From Providencia sp. PROV188 (GTDB lineage Bacteria; Pseudomonadota; Gammaproteobacteria; Enterobacterales; Enterobacteriaceae), in NCBI RefSeq assembly GCF_027595165.1, contig NZ_CP097291.1, positions 310,001 to 374,000 on the forward strand: DNA of 64,000 nucleotides. The letters run 5' to 3'. Below the pieces are notes generated by a model that saw only the letters and a program-made list of their open reading frames with translations, made no database searches and was not told where the DNA came from. This document shows positions 12,065 through 21,381 of the stretch, piece after piece. Numbering within the stretch: the stretch's first letter is position 1; each line of letters begins with the position of its first letter. Made by a program: the position numbers and the translations under genes.

Positions 12065-12141
12065 CGGCGAGTAGCGCAGCTTGGTAGCGCAACTGGTTTG
12101 GGACCAGTGGGTCGGAGGTTCGAATCCTCTCTCGCCGACCA
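12065..12141 (+). tRNA. proM: tRNA-Pro (anticodon TGG)
   Basis: A 77-base cloverleaf with encoded CCA. The acceptor arm CGGCGAG pairs with CTCGCCG, the anticodon arm ACTGG-TTTGGGA-CCAGT exposes TGG, and the T arm contains GGTTCGAATCC. It reads CCA/CCG-type proline codons by wobble. It matches E. coli proM closely. Transcribed alone, with its own terminator directly after. No integrase gene or duplicated 3' end was seen nearby. Confidence 0.98.
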
Positions 12142-12147
12142 AATTCT

Positions 12148-12176
12148 AAAACCCACCTCATTGAGGTGGGTTTTTT
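12148..12176 (+). terminator. Terminator of tRNA-Pro
   Basis: AAACCCACCTCA followed by TGAGGTGGGTTT, a 10-12 bp stem with a very tight loop, then T6. It begins seven bases after the tRNA. Confidence 0.93.
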
Positions 12177-12817
12177 CGTTTCTATCTCCCTTATTTTTCC
12201 AACGCCTTTTAGTTACCACTATTACGCAATTACGCATCATTTAATGCACATTACGTATTAATAAGCTTTTCATTGCTTTTAAGCTAAGCGCTCAGAACAA
12301 AACAAGTCTAGCTATCAAAACCAGCCTTCATAATGTGATTGGTATTTTCCCCCGCGATTCCCTGAAAATGGTAAGAGGATATATAAATCCGCTAATAATT
12401 CTTTTTAGTATAAAAAACATGCAAAACAATCAGCTAACAAATAGTTTCATGTGAATTCTATTTAGCGTTTTATGTTGCAGTTTTTTGTATTGCCCACTAT
12501 TTCCGCTCAGTAATTCAGCACTTAATCACAAATATACAAATAATTAACGTCCTTATAAAAATCTATTCAGTAATGTTTCTGTGGTTATAACCGCTAGGAA
12601 ATAAACATTTTAGTAACATATAAGGCTATATTTGAACAGAAATAATCCAATAAATGTTATTTAAGCGAAATTGTTACAGTGAATAATGCTATTGACGAAA
12701 TGTATTCCAGTTGATTAATTGCACAGTGAATAACAAAAAATACAGATACGGCATCTGTCTTATTCAAGATGGATTTCAGTATTCGATAAAACAACATACA
12801 CCACAGGAGCATTACCA
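12177..12817. other. Long AT-rich leader region upstream of dppA
   Basis: No gene is supported in these 641 bases; the short frames present lack ribosome sites. The region must carry the dpp promoter. TTGACG at 12692-12697 with TTAATT 17 bases later is a possible promoter. AGGAG at 12805-12809 is the dppA ribosome binding site. In E. coli the dppA leader is targeted by the small RNA GcvB; whether this holds here cannot be seen. Confidence 0.5.
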
Positions 12818-14428
12818 ATGACGCTCTCGATGAAAAAGACAGGTTTATTGACGGTAGGCTTAACATTAGCTGCTTTAGCAGTATCTGCCTCAGTACAGGC
12901 TAAAACACTGGTTTATTGTTCTGAAGGTTCACCTGAAGGGTTTAACCCGCAGTTGTTCACCTCTGGAACAACTTATGATGCGAGTTCAATCCCTCTGTAT
13001 AACCGTTTGGTTGAATTTAAGCTGGGTACGACTGAAATTGAGCCGGGCTTAGCAGAAAGCTGGGAAGTCAGTGACGATGGTAAAGTGTATACATTCCACC
13101 TGCGTAAAGGTGTGAAATGGCACTCCAATAAAGATTTCAAACCAAGCCGTGACTTAAATGCGGATGACGTGATTTATACGTTCATGCGCCAAAAAGATCC
13201 AAACCACCCATATCACAAAGTTTCTGGCGGTAGCTATGAATACTTTATGGGAATGGACATGGACAAAATCATCGACAAAGTTGAAAAAGTCGATGACAAC
13301 ACTGTTCGTATCACATTAACACGCCCAGAAGCGCCATTCTTAGCGGATATGGCAATGGACTTCGCATCAATTTTATCAGCGGAATATGCTGACCAAATGA
13401 TGAAAGCGAAAACTCCAGAGAAAGTTGACCTGAACCCAATTGGAACAGGGCCTTTTGAACTGCAACAGTATCAGAAAGACTCTCGCATTCTGTACAAAGC
13501 AAACAAAGATTACTGGGGCGCGGTACCGAAGATTGACCGTTTAGTTTTCTCTATCACTCCTGACGCGTCAGTACGCTATGCAAAATTGCAGAAAAATGAG
13601 TGCCAAGTGATGCCGTATCCAAATCCGGCTGACTTAGAGCGCATGAGAGCAGATAAAGAAATTACGTTAATGGAGCAGCCAGGTCTGAACGTAGGCTACC
13701 TGTCTTACAACGTTGAAAAGAAACCACTGGATAACCAAAAGGTTCGCCAAGCGCTGTCAATGGCCGTGAACAAAGACGCCATTATCCAAGCGGTTTATCA
13801 AGGTGCGGGTCAAAAAGCGAAAAACTTAATTCCACCAACTATGTGGGGTTACAACGACGCGATTAAAGATACCGAATATAATCCAGAAAAAGCCAAGAAA
13901 TTGCTGGCGGAAGCGGGCTTCCCAGAAGGTTTTGAAATTGACCTGTGGGCAATGCCAGTTCAACGCCCATATAACCCGAATGCACGCCGAATGGCGGAAA
14001 TGATCCAAGCTGACTGGGCGAAGATCGGGGTTAAATCGAAAGTGGTTAGCTACGAATGGGGTGAATACCTGAAACGTGCTAAGAGCGGCGAGCCTCAAAC
14101 CGTAATGATGGGTTGGACTGGTGACAATGGTGACCCTGATAACTTCTTCGCGACCTTATTCAGCTGTGCTGCGAAAAAACAGGGTTCTAACTACTCTAAA
14201 TGGTGTAATCAAAGCTTTGAAGACGTGATCCAGCCTGCACGTATGACATCTGATCACAACAAACGTGTAGAACTGTACAAACAAGCTCAAGTGATCATGA
14301 ACGAACAAGCGCCAGCGCTGATCATCGCTCACTCCACCGTATTTGAGCCTGTGCGTAAAGAAGTAAAAGGCTACGTGGTTGATCCATTAGGTAAACACCA
14401 CTTCGAAAACGTAGACATTGATAAGTAA
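12818..14428 (+). CDS. dppA: Dipeptide-binding periplasmic protein DppA
   Basis: Periplasmic receptor of the dipeptide ABC importer, also a chemotaxis and haem/5-aminolevulinate-linked binding protein in E. coli. 536 residues with a Sec signal peptide ([20 protein letters not shown]...) cleaved after A-S-V-Q-A near residue 28. Mature start [17 protein letters not shown] is the DppA signature; two cysteine pairs are retained ([16 protein letters not shown]). Family 5 solute-binding fold. It heads dppABCDF with a hairpin between dppA and dppB that probably keeps DppA in excess over the membrane parts. Confidence 0.97.
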   Translation: MTLSMKKTGLLTVGLTLAALAVSASVQAKTLVYCSEGSPEGFNPQLFTSGTTYDASSIPLYNRLVEFKLGTTEIEPGLAESWEVSDDGKVYTFHLRKGVKWHSNKDFKPSRDLNADDVIYTFMRQKDPNHPYHKVSGGSYEYFMGMDMDKIIDKVEKVDDNTVRITLTRPEAPFLADMAMDFASILSAEYADQMMKAKTPEKVDLNPIGTGPFELQQYQKDSRILYKANKDYWGAVPKIDRLVFSITPDASVRYAKLQKNECQVMPYPNPADLERMRADKEITLMEQPGLNVGYLSYNVEKKPLDNQKVRQALSMAVNKDAIIQAVYQGAGQKAKNLIPPTMWGYNDAIKDTEYNPEKAKKLLAEAGFPEGFEIDLWAMPVQRPYNPNARRMAEMIQADWAKIGVKSKVVSYEWGEYLKRAKSGEPQTVMMGWTGDNGDPDNFFATLFSCAAKKQGSNYSKWCNQSFEDVIQPARMTSDHNKRVELYKQAQVIMNEQAPALIIAHSTVFEPVRKEVKGYVVDPLGKHHFENVDIDK

Positions 14429-14447
14429 TTGTTTTTAATCTGTAAAT

Positions 14448-14481
14448 GCCCTTCGCTGCCTCTTTGCAGCGGAGGGCGTTT
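14448..14481 (+). terminator. Intercistronic hairpin between dppA and dppB
   Basis: GCCCTTCGCTGC (14448-14459) pairs with GCAGCGGAGGGC (14466-14477), with one G-U pair, followed by GTTTT. It lies 19 bases after dppA. Likely a partial terminator and/or mRNA-stabilising element. Confidence 0.8.
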
Positions 14482-14604
14482 TCTCCTCTGACGTTCAGAA
14501 GATGCAGATAAATTTAGTTATTTGTGAGCAGATGAAAACGTTGTTTTTCTGACCAGCCAAGCGGACTAAGAGCCGTCGACGGCATTATTAAAGAGACTCA
14601 GGAT

Positions 14605-15624
14605 ATGCTGCAATTTATCCTCCGACGATTCGGGCTCGTGATCCCCACCTTTATCGGTATCACGCTACTTACTTTTGCTTTCGTTCACATGATCCCAGGC
14701 GACCCAGTCATGATTATGGCGGGTGAACGCGGATTATCTCCAGAAAGACACGCATACTTAATGGCTGAATTAGGACTTGACCAGCCACTTTGGAAACAAT
14801 ACCTCCATTACCTGAACGGCATAATGCATGGTGATTTAGGGATCTCCTTAAAAAGCCGCATTGGCGTTTGGGAAGAATTTTTACCTCGCTTTTTAGCCAC
14901 CGTAGAACTAGCCACTTGCGCCATGATTTTTGCGGTTTCTGTTGGGATCCCTGTCGGGGTTTTAGCGGCAGTTAAACGTGGTTCGATTTTCGATCACACT
15001 GCGATCGGGGTTTCATTAACAGGCTACTCTATGCCGATCTTCTGGTGGGGGATCATGTTGATCATGCTGGTCTCTGTTCAGTGGGATCTCACTCCCGTTG
15101 CGGGAAGGGTAAGCGACACTGTTTTCCTTGATGACTCGAATCCGCTCACGGGTTTTATGCTGATTGATACCCTAATTTGGGGGGAAGCGGGAGACTTCAA
15201 AGATGCAGTGGAGCACTTAATTTTGCCATCCATTGTACTCGGAACCATTCCACTGGCTGTGATTGTGCGTATGACTCGCTCGGCGATGCTGGAAGTATTA
15301 GGGGAAGACTATATTCGTACGGCGAGAGCCAAAGGTGTTAGCCGTGCTCGCGTGATTTTAATTCACGCCCTGCGTAACGCATTACTGCCGGTTGTCACGG
15401 TCATTGGTTTGCAGGTCGGTGTGATGCTCGCCGGTGCAATTTTGACGGAAACTATTTTTTCATGGCCGGGATTAGGTCGTTGGTTAATTGAAGGATTACA
15501 ACGTCGAGATTACCCAGTGGTTCAAGGTGGCGTCTTACTTGTCGCAACGTTGATTATCTTCGTTAACTTAGTGGTTGATGTGCTGTATGGCATTGTTAAC
15601 CCACGTATTCGTCATAAGAAATAA
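14605..15624 (+). CDS. dppB: Dipeptide ABC transporter permease DppB
   Basis: Inner membrane permease, 339 residues, the same length as E. coli DppB. Six transmembrane segments; the start MLQFILRRFGLVIPTFIGIT and the EAA loop (IRTARAKGVSRARVILIHALRNAL, about residues 240-263) that docks on DppD/F are typical of the BPD_transp_1 family. The upstream GAGACTCAGGAT gives a ribosome site. dppC begins 11 bases after its stop. Pairs with DppC to form the channel. Confidence 0.97.
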   Translation: MLQFILRRFGLVIPTFIGITLLTFAFVHMIPGDPVMIMAGERGLSPERHAYLMAELGLDQPLWKQYLHYLNGIMHGDLGISLKSRIGVWEEFLPRFLATVELATCAMIFAVSVGIPVGVLAAVKRGSIFDHTAIGVSLTGYSMPIFWWGIMLIMLVSVQWDLTPVAGRVSDTVFLDDSNPLTGFMLIDTLIWGEAGDFKDAVEHLILPSIVLGTIPLAVIVRMTRSAMLEVLGEDYIRTARAKGVSRARVILIHALRNALLPVVTVIGLQVGVMLAGAILTETIFSWPGLGRWLIEGLQRRDYPVVQGGVLLVATLIIFVNLVVDVLYGIVNPRIRHKK

Positions 15625-15635
15625 GGAGCGCAAAC

Positions 15636-16538
15636 ATGTCTCAAACAACTGAGTCGAAAGCTGTCAGCGCCCCGAAGCCGATGACACCCTTACAAGAATT
15701 CTGGCATTACTTTAAGCGCAACAAAGGCGCTGTTGTTGGTATGTTCTACATCATCTTGATGGTATTAATTGCTATCCTTGCGGGTGTATTAGCGCCTCAT
15801 GCTCCTGATGAGCAATTCCGTCAGGCGTTACTGACGCCGCCAGTCTGGGAAGAAGGTGGCTCATGGGAGTTTATTCTTGGTACGGATGATGTCGGGCGCG
15901 ATTTATTATCTCGCCTAATGTACGGAGCAAGGCTTTCGTTATTAGTGGGCTGTCTCGTGGTGGTGTTATCCCTAATTATGGGGGTCACTATTGGGGTGAT
16001 TGCGGGCTATTTTGGCGGCGTAGTGGATGCGCTGATTATGCGTATCGTCGACATTATGTTGGCTCTGCCAAGTTTATTACTCGCATTGGTCTTGGTGGCA
16101 ATTTTCGGACCTTCGATTGTCAATGCCTCGATAGCGTTAACCTTTGTGGCATTACCGCACTATATTCGTTTGACGCGAGCCGCGGTTCTCGTGGAAGTGA
16201 ATCGTGACTATGTGACTGCCTCGAGAGTGGCGGGAGCAGGGGCGTTGCGTCAAATGTTCGTCAATATTTTACCTAACTGTCTGGCACCATTGATTGTACA
16301 GGCATCTTTAGGCTTCTCGAACGCCATCTTAGATATGGCTGCACTGGGTTTTCTGGGAATGGGGGCACAGCCACCAACACCAGAATGGGGAACTATGTTG
16401 TCTGATGTGTTGCAGTTTGCACAAAGCGCATGGTGGGTCGTAACGTTCCCAGGATTAGCAATTTTATTAACGGTATTAGCGTTTAACCTGATGGGTGATG
16501 GTTTACGTGACGCCTTTGATCCAAAACTCAAGCAGTGA
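15636..16538 (+). CDS. dppC: Dipeptide ABC transporter permease DppC
   Basis: Second permease of the dipeptide importer, 300 residues. It has the N-terminal cytoplasmic tail of the OppC_N type (PLQEFWHYFKRNKGAVVGMF), then membrane helices, with the EAA loop near VTASRVAGAGALRQMFVNILPN. GGAGCG just upstream of the start is the ribosome site. dppD follows 12 bases downstream. The full set of five genes in E. coli order supports the assignment. Confidence 0.97.
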   Translation: MSQTTESKAVSAPKPMTPLQEFWHYFKRNKGAVVGMFYIILMVLIAILAGVLAPHAPDEQFRQALLTPPVWEEGGSWEFILGTDDVGRDLLSRLMYGARLSLLVGCLVVVLSLIMGVTIGVIAGYFGGVVDALIMRIVDIMLALPSLLLALVLVAIFGPSIVNASIALTFVALPHYIRLTRAAVLVEVNRDYVTASRVAGAGALRQMFVNILPNCLAPLIVQASLGFSNAILDMAALGFLGMGAQPPTPEWGTMLSDVLQFAQSAWWVVTFPGLAILLTVLAFNLMGDGLRDAFDPKLKQ

Positions 16539-16550
16539 TGAGGTAATCTA

Positions 16551-17531
16551 ATGGCATTGTTAAATGTAGAAGAACTCTCCGTTCACTTTGGTGACGAAGG
16601 GACACCGTTTCGCGCCGTTGACCGCATCAGCTACCAAGTTGAGAAAGGGCAAGTGGTGGGGATCGTAGGCGAATCAGGTTCCGGTAAATCAGTTAGTTCA
16701 CTGGCGATTATGGGGTTAATTGATTACCCCGGCAAAGTGATGGCGAAATCGTTGCAGTTTGATGGACGCGATTTATTGTCGATTCCTGAAAAAGAGCGTC
16801 GCCAAATTGTCGGCGCAGATGTGGCAATGATTTTCCAAGATCCGATGACCAGTTTGAACCCATGCTTTACGGTCGGTTATCAGATCATGGAAGCGTTAAA
16901 AGTACACCAAGGGGGCAATAGAAGCACCCGTAAACAGCGGGCCATTGACCTGCTAAACATGGTGGGAATTCCTGATCCGCAGTCACGCCTTGATGTATAT
17001 CCTCACCAGTTATCTGGCGGGATGAGTCAGCGAATTATGATTGCGATGGCGATTGCTTGTCGTCCAAAGTTGTTGATCGCCGATGAACCCACTACGGCGC
17101 TTGATGTGACCATTCAAGCACAAATCATTGAATTATTGTTGGAATTACAACAACAAGAAAATATGGCGCTAGTACTGATTACCCATGACTTAGCGTTAGT
17201 GTCAGAAGCCGCACACCATATTATCGTGATGTATGCAGGGCAAGTGGTCGAGTCTGCGAAAGCGAAGGATATTTTTAAACATCCGAGACACCCATATACC
17301 CAAGCATTGCTGCGCGCATTGCCTGAGTTTGCTAGCAACAAATCGCGTTTAGCTTCTTTGCCGGGTGTTGTACCCGGTAAATATGACCGCCCTGAAGGAT
17401 GCTTACTCAACCCGCGTTGCCCGTATGCAACGGATCGTTGTCGCCAAGAGGAGCCTGCGTTACAAACCATTGGTGACCGTCAGGTGAAATGTCACATGCC
17501 ACTGGATGATATGGGGAGACCAACGCTATGA
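16551..17531 (+). CDS. dppD: Dipeptide ABC transporter ATPase DppD
   Basis: ATP-binding subunit, 326 residues. Walker A G-E-S-G-S-G-K-S (about residue 40), signature LSGGMSQR, Walker [13 protein letters not shown] and H-loop ITHD are all intact. The C-terminal oligopeptide/dipeptide ABC extension contains the cysteine cluster ([14 protein letters not shown]) that holds an iron-sulfur cluster in related subunits. The end overlaps dppF by four bases (ATGA), which indicates translational coupling. Confidence 0.97.
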   Translation: MALLNVEELSVHFGDEGTPFRAVDRISYQVEKGQVVGIVGESGSGKSVSSLAIMGLIDYPGKVMAKSLQFDGRDLLSIPEKERRQIVGADVAMIFQDPMTSLNPCFTVGYQIMEALKVHQGGNRSTRKQRAIDLLNMVGIPDPQSRLDVYPHQLSGGMSQRIMIAMAIACRPKLLIADEPTTALDVTIQAQIIELLLELQQQENMALVLITHDLALVSEAAHHIIVMYAGQVVESAKAKDIFKHPRHPYTQALLRALPEFASNKSRLASLPGVVPGKYDRPEGCLLNPRCPYATDRCRQEEPALQTIGDRQVKCHMPLDDMGRPTL

Positions 17532-18538
17532 GTGAGCAACAAGCTAAAGGAATGCCGTTATTAAAAGCGGTGGACTTGAAAAAATACTATTCCGTGAAAG
17601 GCGGGGTCTTCTCGAAGGAGAAAACACTCAAAGCGCTTGATGGTGTCTCTTTTGAGTTAGAAAAAGGGAAAACATTGGCGGTGGTTGGGGAGTCAGGTTG
17701 TGGAAAATCCACACTTGGGCGCTTATTAACAATGATTGAGCAACCATCGGACGGTGAGCTGTATTATCGTGACCAAAACTTACTGATTGCTGATAAAGCA
17801 GCAGAGAAACTACGTCGCCAAAAAATCCAAATTGTCTTCCAAAACCCATATGGTTCGCTGAACCCGCGTAAAAAAGTCGGGCAAATTTTGGAAGAGCCTT
17901 TATTGATTAACACTTCGCTATCGAAAGAGCAGCGTAAAGAAAAAGTGTTATCCATGATGGCAAAAGTGGGTTTGAAAACAGAGCATTATAGCCGTTATCC
18001 GCACATGTTTTCTGGTGGGCAACGTCAACGTATCGCTATCGCTCGTGGGTTGATGTTAGACCCTGATGTGGTTGTGGCGGATGAGCCAGTATCGGCGTTG
18101 GATGTGTCCGTACGTGCTCAGGTATTGAACCTGATGATGGATTTACAGCAAGAATTGGGGCTTTCCTATGTGTTCATCTCCCACGATTTATCGGTGGTAG
18201 AGCATATCGCGGATGAAGTGATGGTGATGTATTTGGGGCGTTGTGTGGAAAAGGGGACTAAAGAGCAGATTTTTAACAATCCTCAGCATCCATACACTCA
18301 AGCGCTACTTTCTGCGACGCCACGTTTGAACCCTGACCAACGCCGTGAGCGCATCAAATTAACGGGAGAATTACCGAGCCCAATGAATCCGCCTCCGGGG
18401 TGTGCGTTTGCAGCACGTTGTCGACGCGCTTTTGGTCCTTGCACGCAATCTCAGCCTGCATTGAAAAATTACCGTGAGCAGTTAGTCGCTTGTTTTGCCG
18501 TTGATGAAGACGAAAAGCAGGTAATAGTCGCAAATTAA
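17528..18538 (+). CDS. dppF: Dipeptide ABC transporter ATPase DppF
   Basis: Second ATP-binding subunit, 336 residues, partner of DppD. Walker [10 protein letters not shown], signature FSGGQRQR, Walker [12 protein letters not shown] and the H-loop (FISHDLSV) are intact, and the C-terminal extension has cysteines in [15 protein letters not shown]. Last gene of the operon; a strong terminator begins eight bases after the stop. Confidence 0.97.
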   Translation: MSEQQAKGMPLLKAVDLKKYYSVKGGVFSKEKTLKALDGVSFELEKGKTLAVVGESGCGKSTLGRLLTMIEQPSDGELYYRDQNLLIADKAAEKLRRQKIQIVFQNPYGSLNPRKKVGQILEEPLLINTSLSKEQRKEKVLSMMAKVGLKTEHYSRYPHMFSGGQRQRIAIARGLMLDPDVVVADEPVSALDVSVRAQVLNLMMDLQQELGLSYVFISHDLSVVEHIADEVMVMYLGRCVEKGTKEQIFNNPQHPYTQALLSATPRLNPDQRRERIKLTGELPSPMNPPPGCAFAARCRRAFGPCTQSQPALKNYREQLVACFAVDEDEKQVIVAN

Positions 18539-18545
18539 TTACTTT

Positions 18546-18580
18546 AAACGGCAGAAAAGCAAACTTTCTGCCGTTTCTTT
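18546..18580 (+). terminator. Terminator of dppABCDF
   Basis: AAACGGCAGAAA pairs with TTTCTGCCGTTT over a six-to-eight-base loop, followed by CTTT. It lies eight bases after dppF. Confidence 0.85.
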
Positions 18581-18734
18581 ATGCTGTATCTACTCACTTT
18601 AGCGGTTAATTTGGAGCTTATCTTAAATAAGTGATCTTTCTTTTTTAAAGCTGCACCTTTATACAGAAAATCAAGTATACTGTTTGTCCGATTTTTTTCT
18701 TTAAAAAGCAGCTTGATTAGGAAGGTTGTGGGAA

Positions 18735-19433
18735 ATGAACACTCGTGTCCAACGTTCACTCACGTTTAAGAGCATGGTCGTATTCTTTGTGATTACGTTG
18801 CTTTTTCTTGCACTTTTTTTGTCCATTCAATTTACTTACCTCTTAGAACAGCGCAAACAAGATTATTTAAATCAACTGAGCAATGCCGTAGTTCAAGTCC
18901 AAAAACCATTGACGGACTCACTACTTAGCTCTGATTTAAACGAAGCCAAAAGGCTACTTGTGAGCCTGAAAACCTCGGGGATTATGGGAAAAGCCATTGT
19001 TACGGTGGATAATGCGACGGTAATGAATTTAAGCTTTGCCACGCCGAAACCGATCCCAGAATGGTCTTTACCGCTTATTGGTATTCCGGTTGAGATGACT
19101 GTTCCATTGTATGCCTATGGTACGGTAGCGCCACAAGCGAAACCTCAAGGTTATTTGACGTTACAAGTGGATTCTAACCGGGTTTACCGTTTTGCACTCA
19201 ACACCTTTGCGTTGCTAACGACAACGTATTTGCTGCTAGCGCTGATTATCTCCATTGCGATGACGTGGTGTGTGAGCCGCATGATTGTACGCCCACTGCG
19301 TAAAATGGCGGGGGAGTTGCAAGCAAATCAGTACGTCGACCATTTGGAAGTTTCTCAATATCATCAAGATGATGAGATAGGGTTATTGGCGAAAGGTTAT
19401 AATCGTCAAATAAAACAACAAAATTCAGATTAA
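18735..19433 (+). CDS. Truncated PdeK/HmsP-type protein: membrane sensor plus HAMP, no GGDEF-EAL
   Basis: 232 residues. The N-terminus (RVQRSLTFKSM), two transmembrane segments (about residues 16-38 and 153-180), the periplasmic domain between them and the HAMP domain ending in DDEIGLLAKGYNR resemble E. coli PdeK (YhjK) and Yersinia HmsP, c-di-GMP phosphodiesterases of over 600 residues. The protein stops a few residues after HAMP, just where the GGDEF and EAL domains should begin, so no catalytic part exists. The start is ATG 18735 behind GAAGG, not the in-frame TTG at 18726. Its place before yhjJ agrees with the E. coli pdeK-(dctA)-yhjJ neighbourhood. It may be a remnant or a sensor that acts in trans. 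Confidence 0.75.
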   Translation: MNTRVQRSLTFKSMVVFFVITLLFLALFLSIQFTYLLEQRKQDYLNQLSNAVVQVQKPLTDSLLSSDLNEAKRLLVSLKTSGIMGKAIVTVDNATVMNLSFATPKPIPEWSLPLIGIPVEMTVPLYAYGTVAPQAKPQGYLTLQVDSNRVYRFALNTFALLTTTYLLLALIISIAMTWCVSRMIVRPLRKMAGELQANQYVDHLEVSQYHQDDEIGLLAKGYNRQIKQQNSD

Positions 19434-19787
19434 GCCATGAACATGTTATAAGGTTTGTGGTCTAATATCATTACACATACCTATCATATTGTTAGCAGCA
19501 AGATTCGGGCGACTTACTCACTATCTGTCGTATCCAAAATGCGAAATATCAGCAAATAAATGGTGATGTTTAACATGCATTTTAGTGATCAACTTAGCGA
19601 CTTAGCGTATTGAGCGCCGCCCAATTATCTCAATAACATGCAGCGATGTTTTTTTCGGGTATAGTGATAATCAAATTTTTGATGAAGCCAAACTATATCG
19701 CTTAACCGAGTCAATTAGCGTTTTTCGTTAATTTTTCTGTTGCTGTTTACGGTTAAATACAAGGATATAAAGAACATAGGGGTCTAC
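19434..19787. other. Intergenic region where the lost GGDEF-EAL part would lie
   Basis: 354 bases with no supportable gene. I looked for GGDEF- or EAL-like remnants in the + frames and found none, so the catalytic half of the preceding gene appears deleted rather than separated by a frameshift. The yhjJ promoter should be near the 3' end; a short AGGGG precedes its ATG. Confidence 0.45.
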
Positions 19788-21320
19788 ATGCAGGGTTTGA
19801 AAGTGCGATATATCATCGGCGTGGTACTTTTATCAGTCACTGGTTTTGCTAGTGCTGAACCTTTACAACCCGATCCAGCATGGCAGCAAGGAAAGCTCGA
19901 GAATGGCTTTAATTGGCAGTTATTACAAACACCACAGCGTCCAAATGATCGGATCCAACTTCGGTTAGCCATTAAAACAGGTTCGTTATCTGAAAAAGCC
20001 AGTGAAAAAGGGTACAGTTATCTGATCCCTCGAATGGCGCTATTCCATCAATCTGAAGCTTTTCCTGCTGCTACATTGCAAAATTTTTGGCGTCAGGCAA
20101 CCGACCCTGATATGCCGTTACCTCCAGCCGTCGTTTCTTACGACTACACAATTTATAGTTTAAGTCTGCCTAACAACCGCCCTGATTTGGTGAAACAAGC
20201 ATTAAGTTGGTTGGCAACGTCTGTGGCTGGGGCGCAATATACTGAGAGTTCATTACAGAGTGGGTTAACTGTTCCCAATATTCCAGTGGCTACCTTACCA
20301 GTCAATGCCAACGACCCTGTTTGGCGTGCTCGTCTCAATGGGTCGGCGATGCTAGGTTATGATCCAGGGCAGAAGCCAAACGGTAAAGTCGATTTAGCCA
20401 GTGTGAATTCGTTCTATCAAAAATGGTACACACCTGATGTCATGACATTATATGTCGCGGGGCATGTGGATTCTCGCATGTTATCTGACAGTATCACTCA
20501 AGCGTTTTCATCGTTAGAAGGTAAGCGTTCTGAGCCTGTTTCAGTTGCTGTTTTATCGTCAGTGAAGCCTCAGGCAATTGATATCCTTCAAGACAAATCA
20601 ACGCAAGATACCCTCTCGCTAATTTGGGATATCGATTGGTTGCCAATCAAAGATTCCAACGTGTTGCTGCGTTATTGGGGAAGTGACCTCGCTCGAGAAG
20701 CCATTTACCGCTCATTACAGAAGTCCTTTAAACAAAAGTTTGCGGAAGAGGGTGTGACGCCGGGCTTAGATTGTCGTGTTCAGTATCAAAAAGCGAGCTG
20801 TACGTTAGCGATTTCTGCACCACCAGAAAAAATGGCAGCAGTGGCAGACGTGGCGTTGAATGAGCTGGCGGCAATCAAACAAAATGGTATTGACCCAGAG
20901 CTGTTCAATGACATGATGAAAGAGAAGCAAGTTCAATTATCACAACTGTTTGCGGCATATGCGCGTACCAGTACCGATGTGTTAATTAGCCAGCGTTTGA
21001 TTTCACAACAAAATGGCGTCGTGGATATCGCACCTGAGCAGTATCAATTACTCAGACAAGCGTTCTTAGGAACTCAAAATCTTGAACAAGTAAATATGGA
21101 AGCGCGTCGTTTACTGTCTCAAGAAGCGGCGATTGTCTTAGCACAGCCGAAAGAAAAACAGACCATGGATGCAGAGCAAATTCGCCAGAAATTCACGCAA
21201 GTGTTATGGCCTAAATTACCTGCGGTTGTGGAGCCGGCGCCAGAATCTCCAGCAGTCGCAGAGCCTCAAGAGGGCGGGCCTGCACCAGCGTTACCGATTC
21301 CAGCACCATTGACTCGTTAG
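19788..21320 (+). CDS. yhjJ: YhjJ, M16-family protein without the zinc site
   Basis: 510 residues, a predicted periplasmic member of the insulinase/pitrilysin (M16) family, close to E. coli YhjJ. Signal peptide MQGLKVRYIIGVVLLSV...ASA, then LQPDPAWQQGKLENGFNWQLL. The H-x-x-E-H zinc motif of active M16 peptidases is absent at its expected position (around GYSYLIPRMALFHQSEAF), so it is probably a non-catalytic homologue. The C-terminus is Pro/Ala-rich. The frame is open from a TTG at 19740, but ATG 19788 directly begins a proper signal peptide and follows AGGGG. A terminator follows. Confidence 0.9.
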   Translation: MQGLKVRYIIGVVLLSVTGFASAEPLQPDPAWQQGKLENGFNWQLLQTPQRPNDRIQLRLAIKTGSLSEKASEKGYSYLIPRMALFHQSEAFPAATLQNFWRQATDPDMPLPPAVVSYDYTIYSLSLPNNRPDLVKQALSWLATSVAGAQYTESSLQSGLTVPNIPVATLPVNANDPVWRARLNGSAMLGYDPGQKPNGKVDLASVNSFYQKWYTPDVMTLYVAGHVDSRMLSDSITQAFSSLEGKRSEPVSVAVLSSVKPQAIDILQDKSTQDTLSLIWDIDWLPIKDSNVLLRYWGSDLAREAIYRSLQKSFKQKFAEEGVTPGLDCRVQYQKASCTLAISAPPEKMAAVADVALNELAAIKQNGIDPELFNDMMKEKQVQLSQLFAAYARTSTDVLISQRLISQQNGVVDIAPEQYQLLRQAFLGTQNLEQVNMEARRLLSQEAAIVLAQPKEKQTMDAEQIRQKFTQVLWPKLPAVVEPAPESPAVAEPQEGGPAPALPIPAPLTR

Positions 21321-21334
21321 TGATCAACTGAATA

Positions 21335-21367
21335 AAAATAGCCCTCACTGATGAGGGTTATTTTTTT
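21335..21367 (+). terminator. Terminator after yhjJ
   Basis: ATAGCCCTCA and TGAGGGTTAT form a hairpin around 21338-21361 with one G-U pair, followed by T7. Confidence 0.88.
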
Positions 21368-21381
21368 GTGTTGATGGCGCT

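Noticed and set aside
12065-12141. tRNA-Pro as an integration site
   Set aside because: No integrase and no repeat of its 3' end within the window.
12049-12240. 63-codon frame on the minus strand across the tRNA-Pro
   Set aside because: It is the reverse of a highly conserved tRNA and its terminator, a known source of false frames.
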